A stretch of DNA of 64,000 nucleotides from Methylomarinum vadi (GTDB taxonomy: Bacteria; Pseudomonadota; Gammaproteobacteria; Methylococcales; Methylomonadaceae): the NCBI RefSeq assembly GCF_000733935.1, contig NZ_JPON01000001.1, forward strand, positions 3,546,623 to 3,610,622, written 5' to 3'. Under the pieces are notes generated by a model. The model was given only the letters and a program-made list of their open reading frames with translations, did not search any database and was not told where the DNA came from. How positions within the stretch are numbered: the stretch's first letter is position 1; each line of letters opens with the position of its first letter. The position numbers were made by a program, and so were the translations under genes. Shown one piece after another: positions 1-7,740 of the stretch.

Positions 1-63
1 AAGCGTAGTCAATTTATTTGCTCCATCTGATCAGAATATTAAACTTATCTCAAAGTGGATTTT

Positions 64-702
64 ATGATTAAAGTTTTGCTTGTTGATGATCACGAATTAG
101 TTAGGACTGGAGTTGAGGCATTACTCAATCAGGAGGAAGATATTTCGGTGGTTGCGGTATGCGGTACCGGCGAAGAGGCTGTGGAAGCCGTTGAAAAACA
201 TTTGCCGGATATTGTCATGATGGATATCCAGATGCCGGGTATCGGCGGCGTGGAGGCTTGCCGAAGGATATTGCAGCGCCACCCCGAAGCCAGGGTCGTG
301 GCGTTATCGGTATGTAATGACGGGCCGGTTCCGCAACGGTTATTGAAAATGGGGGCGAAGGGATTTATTTCCAAAGGCTCGCCGGTCAGCGAAATGGTCA
401 ACGCCATTCATGTCGTCATGTCCGGCAAACGCTATTTGTGCTCGGAAGTGGCGAACAACCTTGCCTTCCAGGGCTTGGAGGAGCAAGAGCCGTCACCTTT
501 CGCCAAATTGTCGCAAAGGGAGTCTCAAGTCGTTAACTTGATTTTGCAAGGGAAAAGCATTCAGGAAATGTCGGATATTCTCGTGATCAGCGATAAAACG
601 GTCAATACCTATCGCTACCGCCTGTATGACAAGTTGAAAGTCAAGAATGATGTCGAGTTGACGCGCTTGGCGGTCAAATTCAATTTGCTGGAATCGGTTT
701 GA
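64..702 (+). CDS. GacA/UvrY-like two-component response regulator
   Basis: A 212-residue NarL/LuxR-class response regulator. The receiver domain fills residues 1-120, with the acidic pair Asp8-Asp9, phospho-acceptor Asp54 in DIQMPG and the conserved Lys in FISKG. A LuxR-type helix-turn-helix follows at about 145-205. Length and N-terminus (MIKVLLVDDHEL) fit the GacA/UvrY/SirA group, which answers to BarA/GacS kinases and drives Csr small RNAs; that role is inferred from the family. ATG at 64 is preferred to the in-frame GTG at 55 because it gives the family N-terminus. No kinase gene lies in the window and the upstream region is cut off. Confidence 0.85.
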   Translation: MIKVLLVDDHELVRTGVEALLNQEEDISVVAVCGTGEEAVEAVEKHLPDIVMMDIQMPGIGGVEACRRILQRHPEARVVALSVCNDGPVPQRLLKMGAKGFISKGSPVSEMVNAIHVVMSGKRYLCSEVANNLAFQGLEEQEPSPFAKLSQRESQVVNLILQGKSIQEMSDILVISDKTVNTYRYRLYDKLKVKNDVELTRLAVKFNLLESV

Positions 703-708
703 TTGGCC

Positions 709-730
709 CCGCCGCAATTATTTGCGGCGG
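709..730. terminator. Hairpin between convergent genes
   Basis: A perfect 9-bp stem (CCGCCGCAA / TTGCGGCGG) with a TTAT loop lies 6 bases past the response-regulator stop and 15 bases from the end of the convergent dehydrogenase gene. It has no clear T-run, so bidirectional termination is an inference from position. Confidence 0.5.
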
Positions 731-745
731 AAGCGGGTCGTTGGT

Positions 746-1651
746 TTACACCAATGTTTGCGCTTTGCTGAACGCGTCGCGGAAATCGAGATATAATGGT
801 TTGTCTGTTTCCAACATCGATTTCAACAGGACGTTTTGCAGACGGTATTTGATGTCGCCGACGGCCAAAGAACCCACACCGACAGCTCCTTTCGATTGAG
901 TGGCATGAATCAATGGAGCGCCGAAGTCCTTCAATTTGATTCCGTCGATACCCAAAGGCGGAACGGCGTTAACATCGCCGGCCACTTTCAGTTGCTTGGC
1001 CTGCGCCAGCACTCCGGCATTCAAAACCTGAATGCCGGCCTTGGCGGTGCAGAAAATGATGTCGGCATCGGCGATCAACGCCGCTTTTTCAGCATCGGAT
1101 CCGGCGACAGCGCCTTGTAACGAGGCCTTGAAACGGCGATTGTATTCCTTGGCGGCGTCATTAGCGGTCTCGACCGACAAATGGTCCACTAATGTAGTCT
1201 CGGCGCCGGCCAGCGATGCGATGACGCCGGTGGCGATGCCGACCGGACCAGTGCCGCCGAACACCAGCGCCTTACATTCCTTCAATTCCTTTCCGTGTTT
1301 TTGTTTCAATTCCCTTTCCACGCACGCGACGAGGGCGGCGGCCGTGGTAAAGGCGCCGCTGGGGTCGGCAAAAACGGAAATTTCAAAAGGAGGCACCATG
1401 GCCTGCCGGGCCGATTTCAGCATATCGATGGCCAACCCCATGTCGCGGCCGCCGATGAATAATGCGGTTTTCTTGACGCCGGCGGGGCCGCGCGAAAAGA
1501 TGGCGTCTTGAGTCAAGCCAGGCACGCTTTCCAGCTTGACATTGGAATAAGGCATCAACACGTCGAAACCGGCATCCAGTGCCATATTCACATCGAATGG
1601 ACTGTTATTAGGCATCGGGTCGAGCATGTGGAGAATACTGCGTTTTTCCAT
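746..1651 (-). CDS. mtdB: Methylene-tetrahydromethanopterin dehydrogenase, MtdB-type (second paralogue)
   Basis: A 301-residue enzyme of the MtdA/MtdB/MtdC family, which oxidises methylene-H4MPT to methenyl-H4MPT with NAD(P) during formaldehyde oxidation. The N-terminus (SILHML, then SPFDVNMALDAGF) is typical of MtdB. A Rossmann motif GGTGPVG sits near residue 147. At the end of the next strand it reads LVDHLSVE, without the basic residue that binds NADP phosphate. An AAAGGA ribosome site at 1661-1667 fixes ATG 1651 and rejects a longer upstream extension. It lies 37 bp behind the first mtdB gene, so the two are probably co-transcribed. Confidence 0.85.
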   Translation of the reverse strand: MEKRSILHMLDPMPNNSPFDVNMALDAGFDVLMPYSNVKLESVPGLTQDAIFSRGPAGVKKTALFIGGRDMGLAIDMLKSARQAMVPPFEISVFADPSGAFTTAAALVACVERELKQKHGKELKECKALVFGGTGPVGIATGVIASLAGAETTLVDHLSVETANDAAKEYNRRFKASLQGAVAGSDAEKAALIADADIIFCTAKAGIQVLNAGVLAQAKQLKVAGDVNAVPPLGIDGIKLKDFGAPLIHATQSKGAVGVGSLAVGDIKYRLQNVLLKSMLETDKPLYLDFRDAFSKAQTLV

Positions 1652-1688
1652 TCTGGCGTCTCCTTTCGGATGATGGGGGCAAAAACCT

Positions 1689-2597
1689 TTAAGCAGTTTC
1701 TTTAATAAATTCACGGGCGACTTCAAATGCGTGTTCGAAATGCAGATATAATGGCTTGTCGGATTCCAGCATTTTCTTCAGCAAGCGGCTTTGCGCCTGA
1801 TATTTGATATTGCCGATAGCCAGGGCGCCAATTCCGACAGCGCCGCTTTGGGAGCCGGCAATCGCTTTACCGTTGTCGAAGGCGTCGACACCCGCAATAC
1901 CAGCTGGCGGGACTGCGTTGACGTCGGCTGCTACTTTCAATTGCGGAGCCGAAGCAATTAGTTCCGCGCTCAACAGCTCGATGCCAGCAGCACCGGTGGC
2001 GAATACCACATCGGCCGTTTTGATGTATTCCGCTTTATCGGCATCGGCGCCGGCGGTAATATTGATTTTTCCATCGCCAAATTCTTCATTGCACAGTTCG
2101 GCGACTCTTTCGGCTTTTTCCAACTGACGGCCGATGATGCGAACATTGGCGCCGGCTTGTGCCGATATGACCGCGGCCGCTTGTCCGACCGGGCCGGTGC
2201 CGCCCAGGGCCAGGATATTCTTGCCTTCCAGGGTCGTATTGAATTTTTCAGCTAGTTCTTTTTCAACAGCCGCGACCATGCCGGCAGCTGTTGTAAAAGC
2301 ACCGCTGGGGTCGGCAAACACGGAAACTTCGAAAGGAGGAACCATCGAATTCTTGGCGATCTTCAGCATGTCCATGGCCTGCTTGGTTTCACGGCCGCCG
2401 ATGAAAATACCGGTCCGGATCAAGCCTTTCGGGCTGCGGGAGAAGATGGCGTCCTGAACCAGGCCGCGAACTTCACTGGGTTCGACATTGATATAAGGGA
2501 CAGCATGCAGCCAGCCCGCGTCCATCGCCATGTTGACATCGAACGGGCTCAAGTTTTTTGCTGTTGTCAGCATATGCAAAATGAATGGTTTTTCCAT
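1689..2597 (-). CDS. mtdB: Methylene-tetrahydromethanopterin dehydrogenase, MtdB-type (first paralogue)
   Basis: A 302-residue MtdB-family protein, first gene of a two-gene minus-strand unit. The start (FILHML, SPFDVNMAMDAG), the FADPSGAFTTAA segment and DVNAVPPAGIAG match the H4MPT-dependent branch. The Rossmann loop GGTGPVG is followed by IIGRQLEKAE. That Arg-containing GRxLxKA stretch resembles the NADP-binding part of MtdA and is missing from the neighbouring paralogue. GAGG precedes the ATG. By eye the two copies share about half their residues, so this is an old duplication or two subfamilies (MtdB plus MtdC-like), not a recent copy. Confidence 0.85.
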   Translation of the reverse strand: MEKPFILHMLTTAKNLSPFDVNMAMDAGWLHAVPYINVEPSEVRGLVQDAIFSRSPKGLIRTGIFIGGRETKQAMDMLKIAKNSMVPPFEVSVFADPSGAFTTAAGMVAAVEKELAEKFNTTLEGKNILALGGTGPVGQAAAVISAQAGANVRIIGRQLEKAERVAELCNEEFGDGKINITAGADADKAEYIKTADVVFATGAAGIELLSAELIASAPQLKVAADVNAVPPAGIAGVDAFDNGKAIAGSQSGAVGIGALAIGNIKYQAQSRLLKKMLESDKPLYLHFEHAFEVAREFIKETA

Positions 2598-2686
2598 GTT
2601 TACCTCTAAAATCTATTCAGCGGCTAAGTATAAAAGAAAAAACAGGCCGTTAACAGGCTTAAACCGCTGGATTTTGCGCGCCGGGG

Positions 2687-2692
2687 TATAAT
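2687..2692 (+). promoter_or_regulatory. Consensus -10 box upstream of fau
   Basis: A perfect TATAAT whose expected transcription start (about 2698-2700) coincides with the first base of the heptanucleotide tract. No good -35 hexamer is visible 16-18 bases upstream. Confidence 0.45.
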
Positions 2693-2699
2693 GCCGGGC

Positions 2700-2783
2700 G
2701 AAAGACGAAAGACGAAAGACGAAAGACGAAAGACGAAAGACGAAAGACGAAAGACGAAAGACGAAAGACGAAAGACGAAAGAC
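2700..2783 (+). repeat. Heptanucleotide tandem repeat (GAAAGAC)x12
   Basis: Twelve uninterrupted perfect copies of GAAAGAC fill 2700-2783. They are followed by a partial unit that merges into the ribosome site (GAAAGGGG, 2784-2791) and the fau ATG at 2797. If the TATAAT at 2687 is used, the tract is almost the whole 5' leader. Such perfect 7-bp arrays change copy number by slippage. Here that would alter leader length, not reading frame. Confidence 0.95.
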
Positions 2784-2796
2784 GAAAGGGGATGTC

Positions 2797-3390
2797 ATGA
2801 CTCTGAAGCAGGAACAACGTCGTCAAGGTTATGCGGCCCGGCGGGCGCAAACCGATAAGAAGACGGCCAGTCGGATCATCTGTCGACGGTTTATGCAAAT
2901 GCCGGAGTATCTTAACGCCGAGACCGTCATGTGGTATCTGCACTGCCGCTCGGAGGTGAGAACGCTGGAGGCTCTGCAAGCCGCGCTTGAATCGGACAAA
3001 CGTTGCGTGATTCCGTATTGCACGGTTGACGAACAAGGGAATAAACGGCTCGGGTTATGGCGATTGCAAAATCTCAACGAACTGGAACCGGGAACCTGGG
3101 GAATCCTGGAGCCGCCAAGGCAAAGATGGTTGGAGCCGGGAAAAAAGGTGGCAGCTGAACAATTGGACCTAATCATGGTGCCGGGAGTGGCTTTCGATCG
3201 CCGCGGCGGTCGGCTCGGTAATGGCGCCGGTTATTATGACCGTCTACTGGCCGAAGTGCGGCCCGATACGGTTTTGGCGGGTGTGTGTTATGAGTCTCAA
3301 TTAGTGGACAGGGTGGAAATGGATCGGCATGATGTGGCTATGAATAAAGTGATAACCGAACTAACAATCTATCGAGGCGACAGGGGGTGA
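2797..3390 (+). CDS. fau: 5-formyltetrahydrofolate cyclo-ligase
   Basis: A 197-residue member of the 5-FTHF cyclo-ligase family (YgfA/Fau/MTHFS), which uses ATP to convert 5-formyl-THF to 5,10-methenyl-THF. The C-terminal signature FDRRGGRLGNGAGYYDR lies at about residues 130-147, and basic N-terminal residues for ATP are present. Length is normal. GAAAGGGG gives a strong ribosome site 6 bases before the ATG. The stop overlaps the nspC start (TGATG), implying translational coupling. The gene is divergent from mtdB, so two one-carbon functions flank the repeat tract. Confidence 0.9.
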   Translation: MTLKQEQRRQGYAARRAQTDKKTASRIICRRFMQMPEYLNAETVMWYLHCRSEVRTLEALQAALESDKRCVIPYCTVDEQGNKRLGLWRLQNLNELEPGTWGILEPPRQRWLEPGKKVAAEQLDLIMVPGVAFDRRGGRLGNGAGYYDRLLAEVRPDTVLAGVCYESQLVDRVEMDRHDVAMNKVITELTIYRGDRG

Positions 3391-4529
3391 TGGAACGGCA
3401 ATTATTTGGTGAAAAAATTGCGACGACGCCGGCCTTCGTCATCGACGAAACCGATGTCCGCCGGCGCTTGCAGTCGTTGGCGCTGCTGCGCGAGGAAAGC
3501 GGTTGCAAGGTTTTGTATTCGATGAAGGCGCTGCCTTTGCAATCGATACTCGAGCTGGCAATCGATGTCAGCGACGGCATATCCGTCAGTTCGCTGTTCG
3601 AGGCAAGGTTGGCGCGTGAGTGTATCGCAGACCATGGCAGCGTGCATTTGACGACGCCAGGACTCAGAAAGGATGAATTCCCCGAATTGAGCGAATTGTG
3701 CTCGCATGTCAGTTTCAATTCAACCAGTCAATGGCGGGCCATGGCGGGATTGGGCGAGGTTTTTTCGCCGGGATTGCGCCTTAATCCGAAAGTACCGTTC
3801 GTCTACGATCAACGTTACGATCCTTGCCGATTGCACTCGAAACTGGGGGTCGATATCGATACCTTGGACAGTGTGGATGGCATCGAGCAGTTGGAAGGAT
3901 TGCATTTTCATACCGTGTTTTCCTGCCCAGATTTCACGCCCATGTCGCGAACGGTCGAAATCATCCGCCATCGATTGTTAAACAAGATGAGGAACTTGAA
4001 ATGGTTGAATCTGGGGGGCGGTTATCTGTTCAGCCAAATTGAACAACGCGGAGCATTTGTCGAGCTAGTGCAGGGCTTACGTCGAGATTACGCGATCGAT
4101 GTCTATGTCGAACCGGGCAATGACGTGGTCAAACAGGCCGGTTATCTGGTGAGCACCGTCGTCGATCGTTTCGACAGCGGCGGAAAAACGGTGGCGATCC
4201 TCGATACGTCGGTCAATCACAACCCGGAGGTTTTCGAATATCAATATCAGCCAGAATTGTTGCGGCAACCTTGCGGCGATGTTCCTGTGATATTGGCCGG
4301 GTCGACCTGCTTGGCGGGCGATTTGTTCGGCGAATACGGATTCGCTAGCAAGCCCGAGGTCGGCGACCGCATCGTCTTCAAGCACTGCGGCGCCTATAGT
4401 TTGATCAAGGCCCATCGTTTCAACGGCTATAATCTGCCTGATATTTACAACTGGGACGGGAAAAACTTCCAGCGATTGAAACACTATGATTATCAAGATT
4501 ATCGCCGGCAATGGCTGGTTGACGGGTAA
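3390..4529 (+). CDS. nspC: Carboxynorspermidine decarboxylase
   Basis: A 379-residue PLP enzyme of the alanine-racemase-fold decarboxylases, forming norspermidine or spermidine from the carboxy precursor. The PLP lysine lies in VLYSMKALP near residue 46. EPGNDVV and the GSTCLAGDLFGEY active-site segment are characteristic of NspC. ATG 3390 overlaps the fau stop; a GTG one codon earlier is also possible. The carboxynorspermidine dehydrogenase partner is not in the window. Only 6 bases separate it from the next gene. Confidence 0.88.
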   Translation: MERQLFGEKIATTPAFVIDETDVRRRLQSLALLREESGCKVLYSMKALPLQSILELAIDVSDGISVSSLFEARLARECIADHGSVHLTTPGLRKDEFPELSELCSHVSFNSTSQWRAMAGLGEVFSPGLRLNPKVPFVYDQRYDPCRLHSKLGVDIDTLDSVDGIEQLEGLHFHTVFSCPDFTPMSRTVEIIRHRLLNKMRNLKWLNLGGGYLFSQIEQRGAFVELVQGLRRDYAIDVYVEPGNDVVKQAGYLVSTVVDRFDSGGKTVAILDTSVNHNPEVFEYQYQPELLRQPCGDVPVILAGSTCLAGDLFGEYGFASKPEVGDRIVFKHCGAYSLIKAHRFNGYNLPDIYNWDGKNFQRLKHYDYQDYRRQWLVDG

Positions 4530-4535
4530 GGGCCT

Positions 4536-5825
4536 GTGGCCTCGGTCATTGCGATAACCAGCGGCAAGGGCGGCGTCGGCAAGACCAACGCCGCGACCAA
4601 TCTGGGTTTGGCGTTGGTCGCGCGCGGCGCCAAGGTGTGTCTGTTCGACGCCGACACCGGACTGGCCAATGTCAATATTCTGTTGGGCATTCAGCCGCAA
4701 TACACGCTCGAGCATGTGTTGAACGGCGAGCGCGCACTGACGGATATCATGGTCCGGGTCGAGGGCGGCCTGCATGTCATCCCGGCCGCATCCGGCGTGC
4801 AGCATTGCATCGAACTGGGCGAGGAAAAACGGCTGCTTTTGGTGCGGGCATTACAAAAACTGGAGCAGGAGTTCGATTTTATTTTGATCGATACCGCCGC
4901 CGGGATCGACAGCGGTGTGCTCGATTTCGTCGCTTCGGCCCAATATCGGGTCGTCGTTATCACGCCGGAGCCGACGTCGCTGACCGATGCCTTCGCCTTG
5001 CTGAAAATGTTGACGCTACGGGGCGGCAAACGTAATCTGTTCGCCTTGGTCAACCGGGTCGACGATTACAAAACCAGCCAGAAAATCTTCAAGCGTTTTC
5101 AGGGCGCGGTGGCCAAATATCTCCGCGTCGATATCCATTATTTGGGATATCTGGCCGATGACCGAGCCTTGCCTGAAGCGGTTGGACGCCAGGTGCCGGT
5201 CGTGACCGGCGCGCCCGATAGTTCCGTGAGTTGTTGTTTTTTCGCTTTGGCGGACATCGTCAAAAGGCAATTCCTGAATGCGAAGAACCTGCCTTATTTC
5301 AGCCATTACTGGCAGAAACTCTCGGCGGCAGCGCAACAAAAAACGCGGCGGCAGGAGCAGGTCGTGGCTTCCGCGTTATCGACAGTCGGAAAACGCAAAG
5401 CGGAATCCGAGCTGCAGTTGGCCGATATCATCGCTTGGCTGCAACGCCGCGATTATCCGGAAGACGACATGCGCGAATTGATCAACACGCTGGAAGCCAT
5501 GTTTGAAAAAAAATATCTCAAGCCAATCAAGAGCATGGACAGCGCTATCGCGGAGTGGTTCGCGGATGCCTCGACCAGCGAGGAAAAAGCGCGCCGGCTT
5601 CATCGGGCCTTGTTGGAAGGCTTCGAGCGCCGTTTTCACCAATGTCTCGAAGATCCAGAAACCATGCTGTTGCAACAGCTGCGGGACGAGCGAACTTCCC
5701 GCGAGCAATTTTCCAGCCTGCTCAAGCAATTCGGCAAACTCTATCGGACCCGTTTCGGGGTCACTTATTACGACGACGGCGAACAATTATTGGCTAAAAT
5801 TACCCGCCTGTTGAACAACAAATAA
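4536..5825 (+). CDS. MinD/FlhG-like P-loop ATPase with long C-terminal extension
   Basis: A 429-residue protein. Residues 1-260 form a deviant Walker-A ATPase of the MinD/ParA/FlhG group: SGKGGVGKT near 9-17, [11 protein letters not shown] near 39-49 and ILIDTAAG near 117. A charged helical extension of about 165 residues follows with no domain I recognise, whereas MinD and FlhG usually end near 270-290. The start is GTG at 4536 with AAGGG just upstream; an internal ATG would cut the ATPase fold. It follows nspC by 6 bp and precedes queA by 19 bp. Role unknown; no flagellar or min genes are nearby. Confidence 0.65.
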   Translation: MASVIAITSGKGGVGKTNAATNLGLALVARGAKVCLFDADTGLANVNILLGIQPQYTLEHVLNGERALTDIMVRVEGGLHVIPAASGVQHCIELGEEKRLLLVRALQKLEQEFDFILIDTAAGIDSGVLDFVASAQYRVVVITPEPTSLTDAFALLKMLTLRGGKRNLFALVNRVDDYKTSQKIFKRFQGAVAKYLRVDIHYLGYLADDRALPEAVGRQVPVVTGAPDSSVSCCFFALADIVKRQFLNAKNLPYFSHYWQKLSAAAQQKTRRQEQVVASALSTVGKRKAESELQLADIIAWLQRRDYPEDDMRELINTLEAMFEKKYLKPIKSMDSAIAEWFADASTSEEKARRLHRALLEGFERRFHQCLEDPETMLLQQLRDERTSREQFSSLLKQFGKLYRTRFGVTYYDDGEQLLAKITRLLNNK

Positions 5826-5844
5826 TTCCAATCCTTGCGGCCAC

Positions 5845-6864
5845 ATGAAAAAGAGCGATTTTTACTATCCATTACCCGAAGAACTGATTGCACAAAAACC
5901 TTTGCCGGAACGTAGCGCCAGTCGACTGTTGTGTCTAAACAAAAATAACGGCGAACTGGACGACCGGATGTTCAACGATTTTGCCGGCTTGATCGATGCC
6001 AAGGATTTATTGGTCTTCAATAATACCAAGGTCATTCCGGCCCGTTTGTTCGGCCGTAAAACAACCGGCGGGAAGGTGGAAATCCTGATCGAGCGGGTGC
6101 TCGACGACCACAGTGCCATCGCTCATATGCGCGCCAGCAAGTCGCCCAAGGCCGGCGCGGTGATCGAACTGGACGGCGATATTGCCTGCCGCGTGACCGG
6201 CAGGGAAGGAGATTTGTTTTGCCTGCACTTCGACACGGATGAAACCTTGTCCAGTCTACTCGATCGCATCGGCCACATGCCGTTGCCTCCCTATATCACC
6301 CGCGCCGATGATGAAGAGGACCTGAGCCGCTATCAGACCGTTTTTGCCCGGGAAGCGGGAGCGGTCGCCGCGCCGACCGCCGGCCTGCATTTCGATCAAG
6401 ACATGTTGGATGCCTTGGCGCAAAAAGGGATCGCTAGCACTTATGTCACGCTGCATGTCGGCAGTGGCACCTTTCAGCCGGTCAGGGTGGAAAACCTATC
6501 CGAGCACGTCATGCATAAGGAGTATTATTCCGTGTCCGAAGACACCGTGGTCGCGGTGCAAAGGACCCGGCAGCAGGGCGGCCGGGTCGTCGCCATCGGC
6601 ACGACCGCGGTCAGGGCCCTGGAGTCGGCCTCGCGCAACGGCGAATTGCAAGCCGGTTTCGGGGATACCGACTTGTTCATCACGCCGGGTTACCGTTTCC
6701 GTACGGTCGATGCCATGTTGACCAATTTTCACCTGCCGGAGTCCACCTTACTGGTGCTGGTGGCGGCGTTTGCCGGTTACGAGCCCATCATGAACGCGTA
6801 TCGTCATGCCGTAGAGGAAAAATATCGCTTCTTCAGTTACGGCGATGCCATGTTTCTGTATTGA
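5845..6864 (+). CDS. queA: S-adenosylmethionine:tRNA ribosyltransferase-isomerase
   Basis: A 339-residue QueA, full family length. It transfers and isomerises the ribosyl part of SAM onto preQ1-modified tRNA to make epoxyqueuosine at wobble position 34. Typical segments are [12 protein letters not shown] at the start, [12 protein letters not shown] near 55, AAPTAGLHF near 175 and [12 protein letters not shown] near 290. It is probably the last gene of the run starting at fau. The tgt partner is not present. Confidence 0.93.
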   Translation: MKKSDFYYPLPEELIAQKPLPERSASRLLCLNKNNGELDDRMFNDFAGLIDAKDLLVFNNTKVIPARLFGRKTTGGKVEILIERVLDDHSAIAHMRASKSPKAGAVIELDGDIACRVTGREGDLFCLHFDTDETLSSLLDRIGHMPLPPYITRADDEEDLSRYQTVFAREAGAVAAPTAGLHFDQDMLDALAQKGIASTYVTLHVGSGTFQPVRVENLSEHVMHKEYYSVSEDTVVAVQRTRQQGGRVVAIGTTAVRALESASRNGELQAGFGDTDLFITPGYRFRTVDAMLTNFHLPESTLLVLVAAFAGYEPIMNAYRHAVEEKYRFFSYGDAMFLY

Positions 6865-6897
6865 TAATCCGAATGCGGTGACCTTTTTTGTTGCCGA

Positions 6898-6957
6898 GGC
6901 GTAGACGCCGGCATCTCTTCCTCTGGTTCTCATGCTCCTGCGGAGCGACGCCAGAAC
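6898..6957. repeat. Imperfect palindromic intergenic sequence
   Basis: Between queA and the HdeD-like gene lie GGCGT-AG-ACGCC (6898-6909) and a nested hairpin GCTCC-TGC-GGAGC (6934-6946) flanked by CTGG and CCAG. It looks like a REP-type intergenic repeat. No second copy was recognised in the window. Confidence 0.35.
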
Positions 6958-7096
6958 ATGGAAACGATGAGGATAGAAAAAATCGGGAAGTTAAAATTTA
7001 CCGTATCCTAAAAGATGGACTCCGGCATCGCTTTATGTTTAAGTGAGACTGTCACTAATTTGTAACAAAATCAAAATAGTATCAGAGAGGTGGGTC

Positions 7097-7678
7097 ATGA
7101 AAGAACTAGAAGAACAACAGGAATTGACTCAGTTTTTGCCGCAAAAGAACTTGATTAGACTGCGCGGCTATATCTTGCTGGGGGTCGGGGTGTTGATTGC
7201 ATTAGGCTCGATTATCGCACCCAATGTCGGCATGTTGTCGTATAAGAATGCTTGGTTGCCGGTGGCCTCCTTCGTCATTCTGTTAACCGGGGTTGTCGAA
7301 TCCCTGGATACGTATATCTCGCGGAAAACCACGCGCTTTTTCGTCAATCTGCAGTTTGCCATTCTCGATAGCGTGGTCGGTATGGTGTTATTTTTCAGCC
7401 TTAATTACCCGGCTTATAAATTGAGTATTTTGATCGCCGTGTTTTTAATGGTGAAGGGCCTGTTCAGGGTCATAGGCGCTTATGCCGGCCATTTCGCGAC
7501 CACCAAGCAAACCATGATCGGCGGTGGGGTTTCCCTGGTCTTGGGGCTGTTGATTTGGGTGCAATGGCCGGGCGAGCCTTCCAGCGCGGTATTGTCGTTT
7601 TGTCTTAGCGTGGAACTCGCCCTGCGCGGTTGGGCCTTGCTCCGTTTGGCCGATTGGTTGGACGAACATCAGGAATAG
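7097..7678 (+). CDS. HdeD/DUF308-like membrane protein
   Basis: A 193-residue protein with about six hydrophobic segments starting near residue 23, separated by short loops, and a charged N-terminus rich in Glu and Gln. The pattern fits the HdeD family, whose E. coli member contributes to acid resistance; the function here is not shown. AGAGAGGTGGG just before ATG 7097 fixes the start and excludes an 18-residue upstream extension. Confidence 0.6.
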   Translation: MKELEEQQELTQFLPQKNLIRLRGYILLGVGVLIALGSIIAPNVGMLSYKNAWLPVASFVILLTGVVESLDTYISRKTTRFFVNLQFAILDSVVGMVLFFSLNYPAYKLSILIAVFLMVKGLFRVIGAYAGHFATTKQTMIGGGVSLVLGLLIWVQWPGEPSSAVLSFCLSVELALRGWALLRLADWLDEHQE

Positions 7679-7740
7679 CGCCATGAAATACCGTGGCGCT
7701 CGGTATATAATTAAAGGATTTTGAATAAGCGCCAAGAATC

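Noticed and set aside
1652-1726. Longer start for the second mtdB gene
   Set aside because: The extension has no similarity to MtdB and a clear AAAGGA site sits just before ATG 1651.
2700-2783. CRISPR array
   Set aside because: The 7-bp units are contiguous with no spacers.
2613-3036. Minus-strand frames reading through the 7-bp tract as a Ser-Phe-Arg-Leu repeat protein
   Set aside because: Any 7-bp repeat free of stops gives such frames; no ribosome site or partner sequence supports translation.
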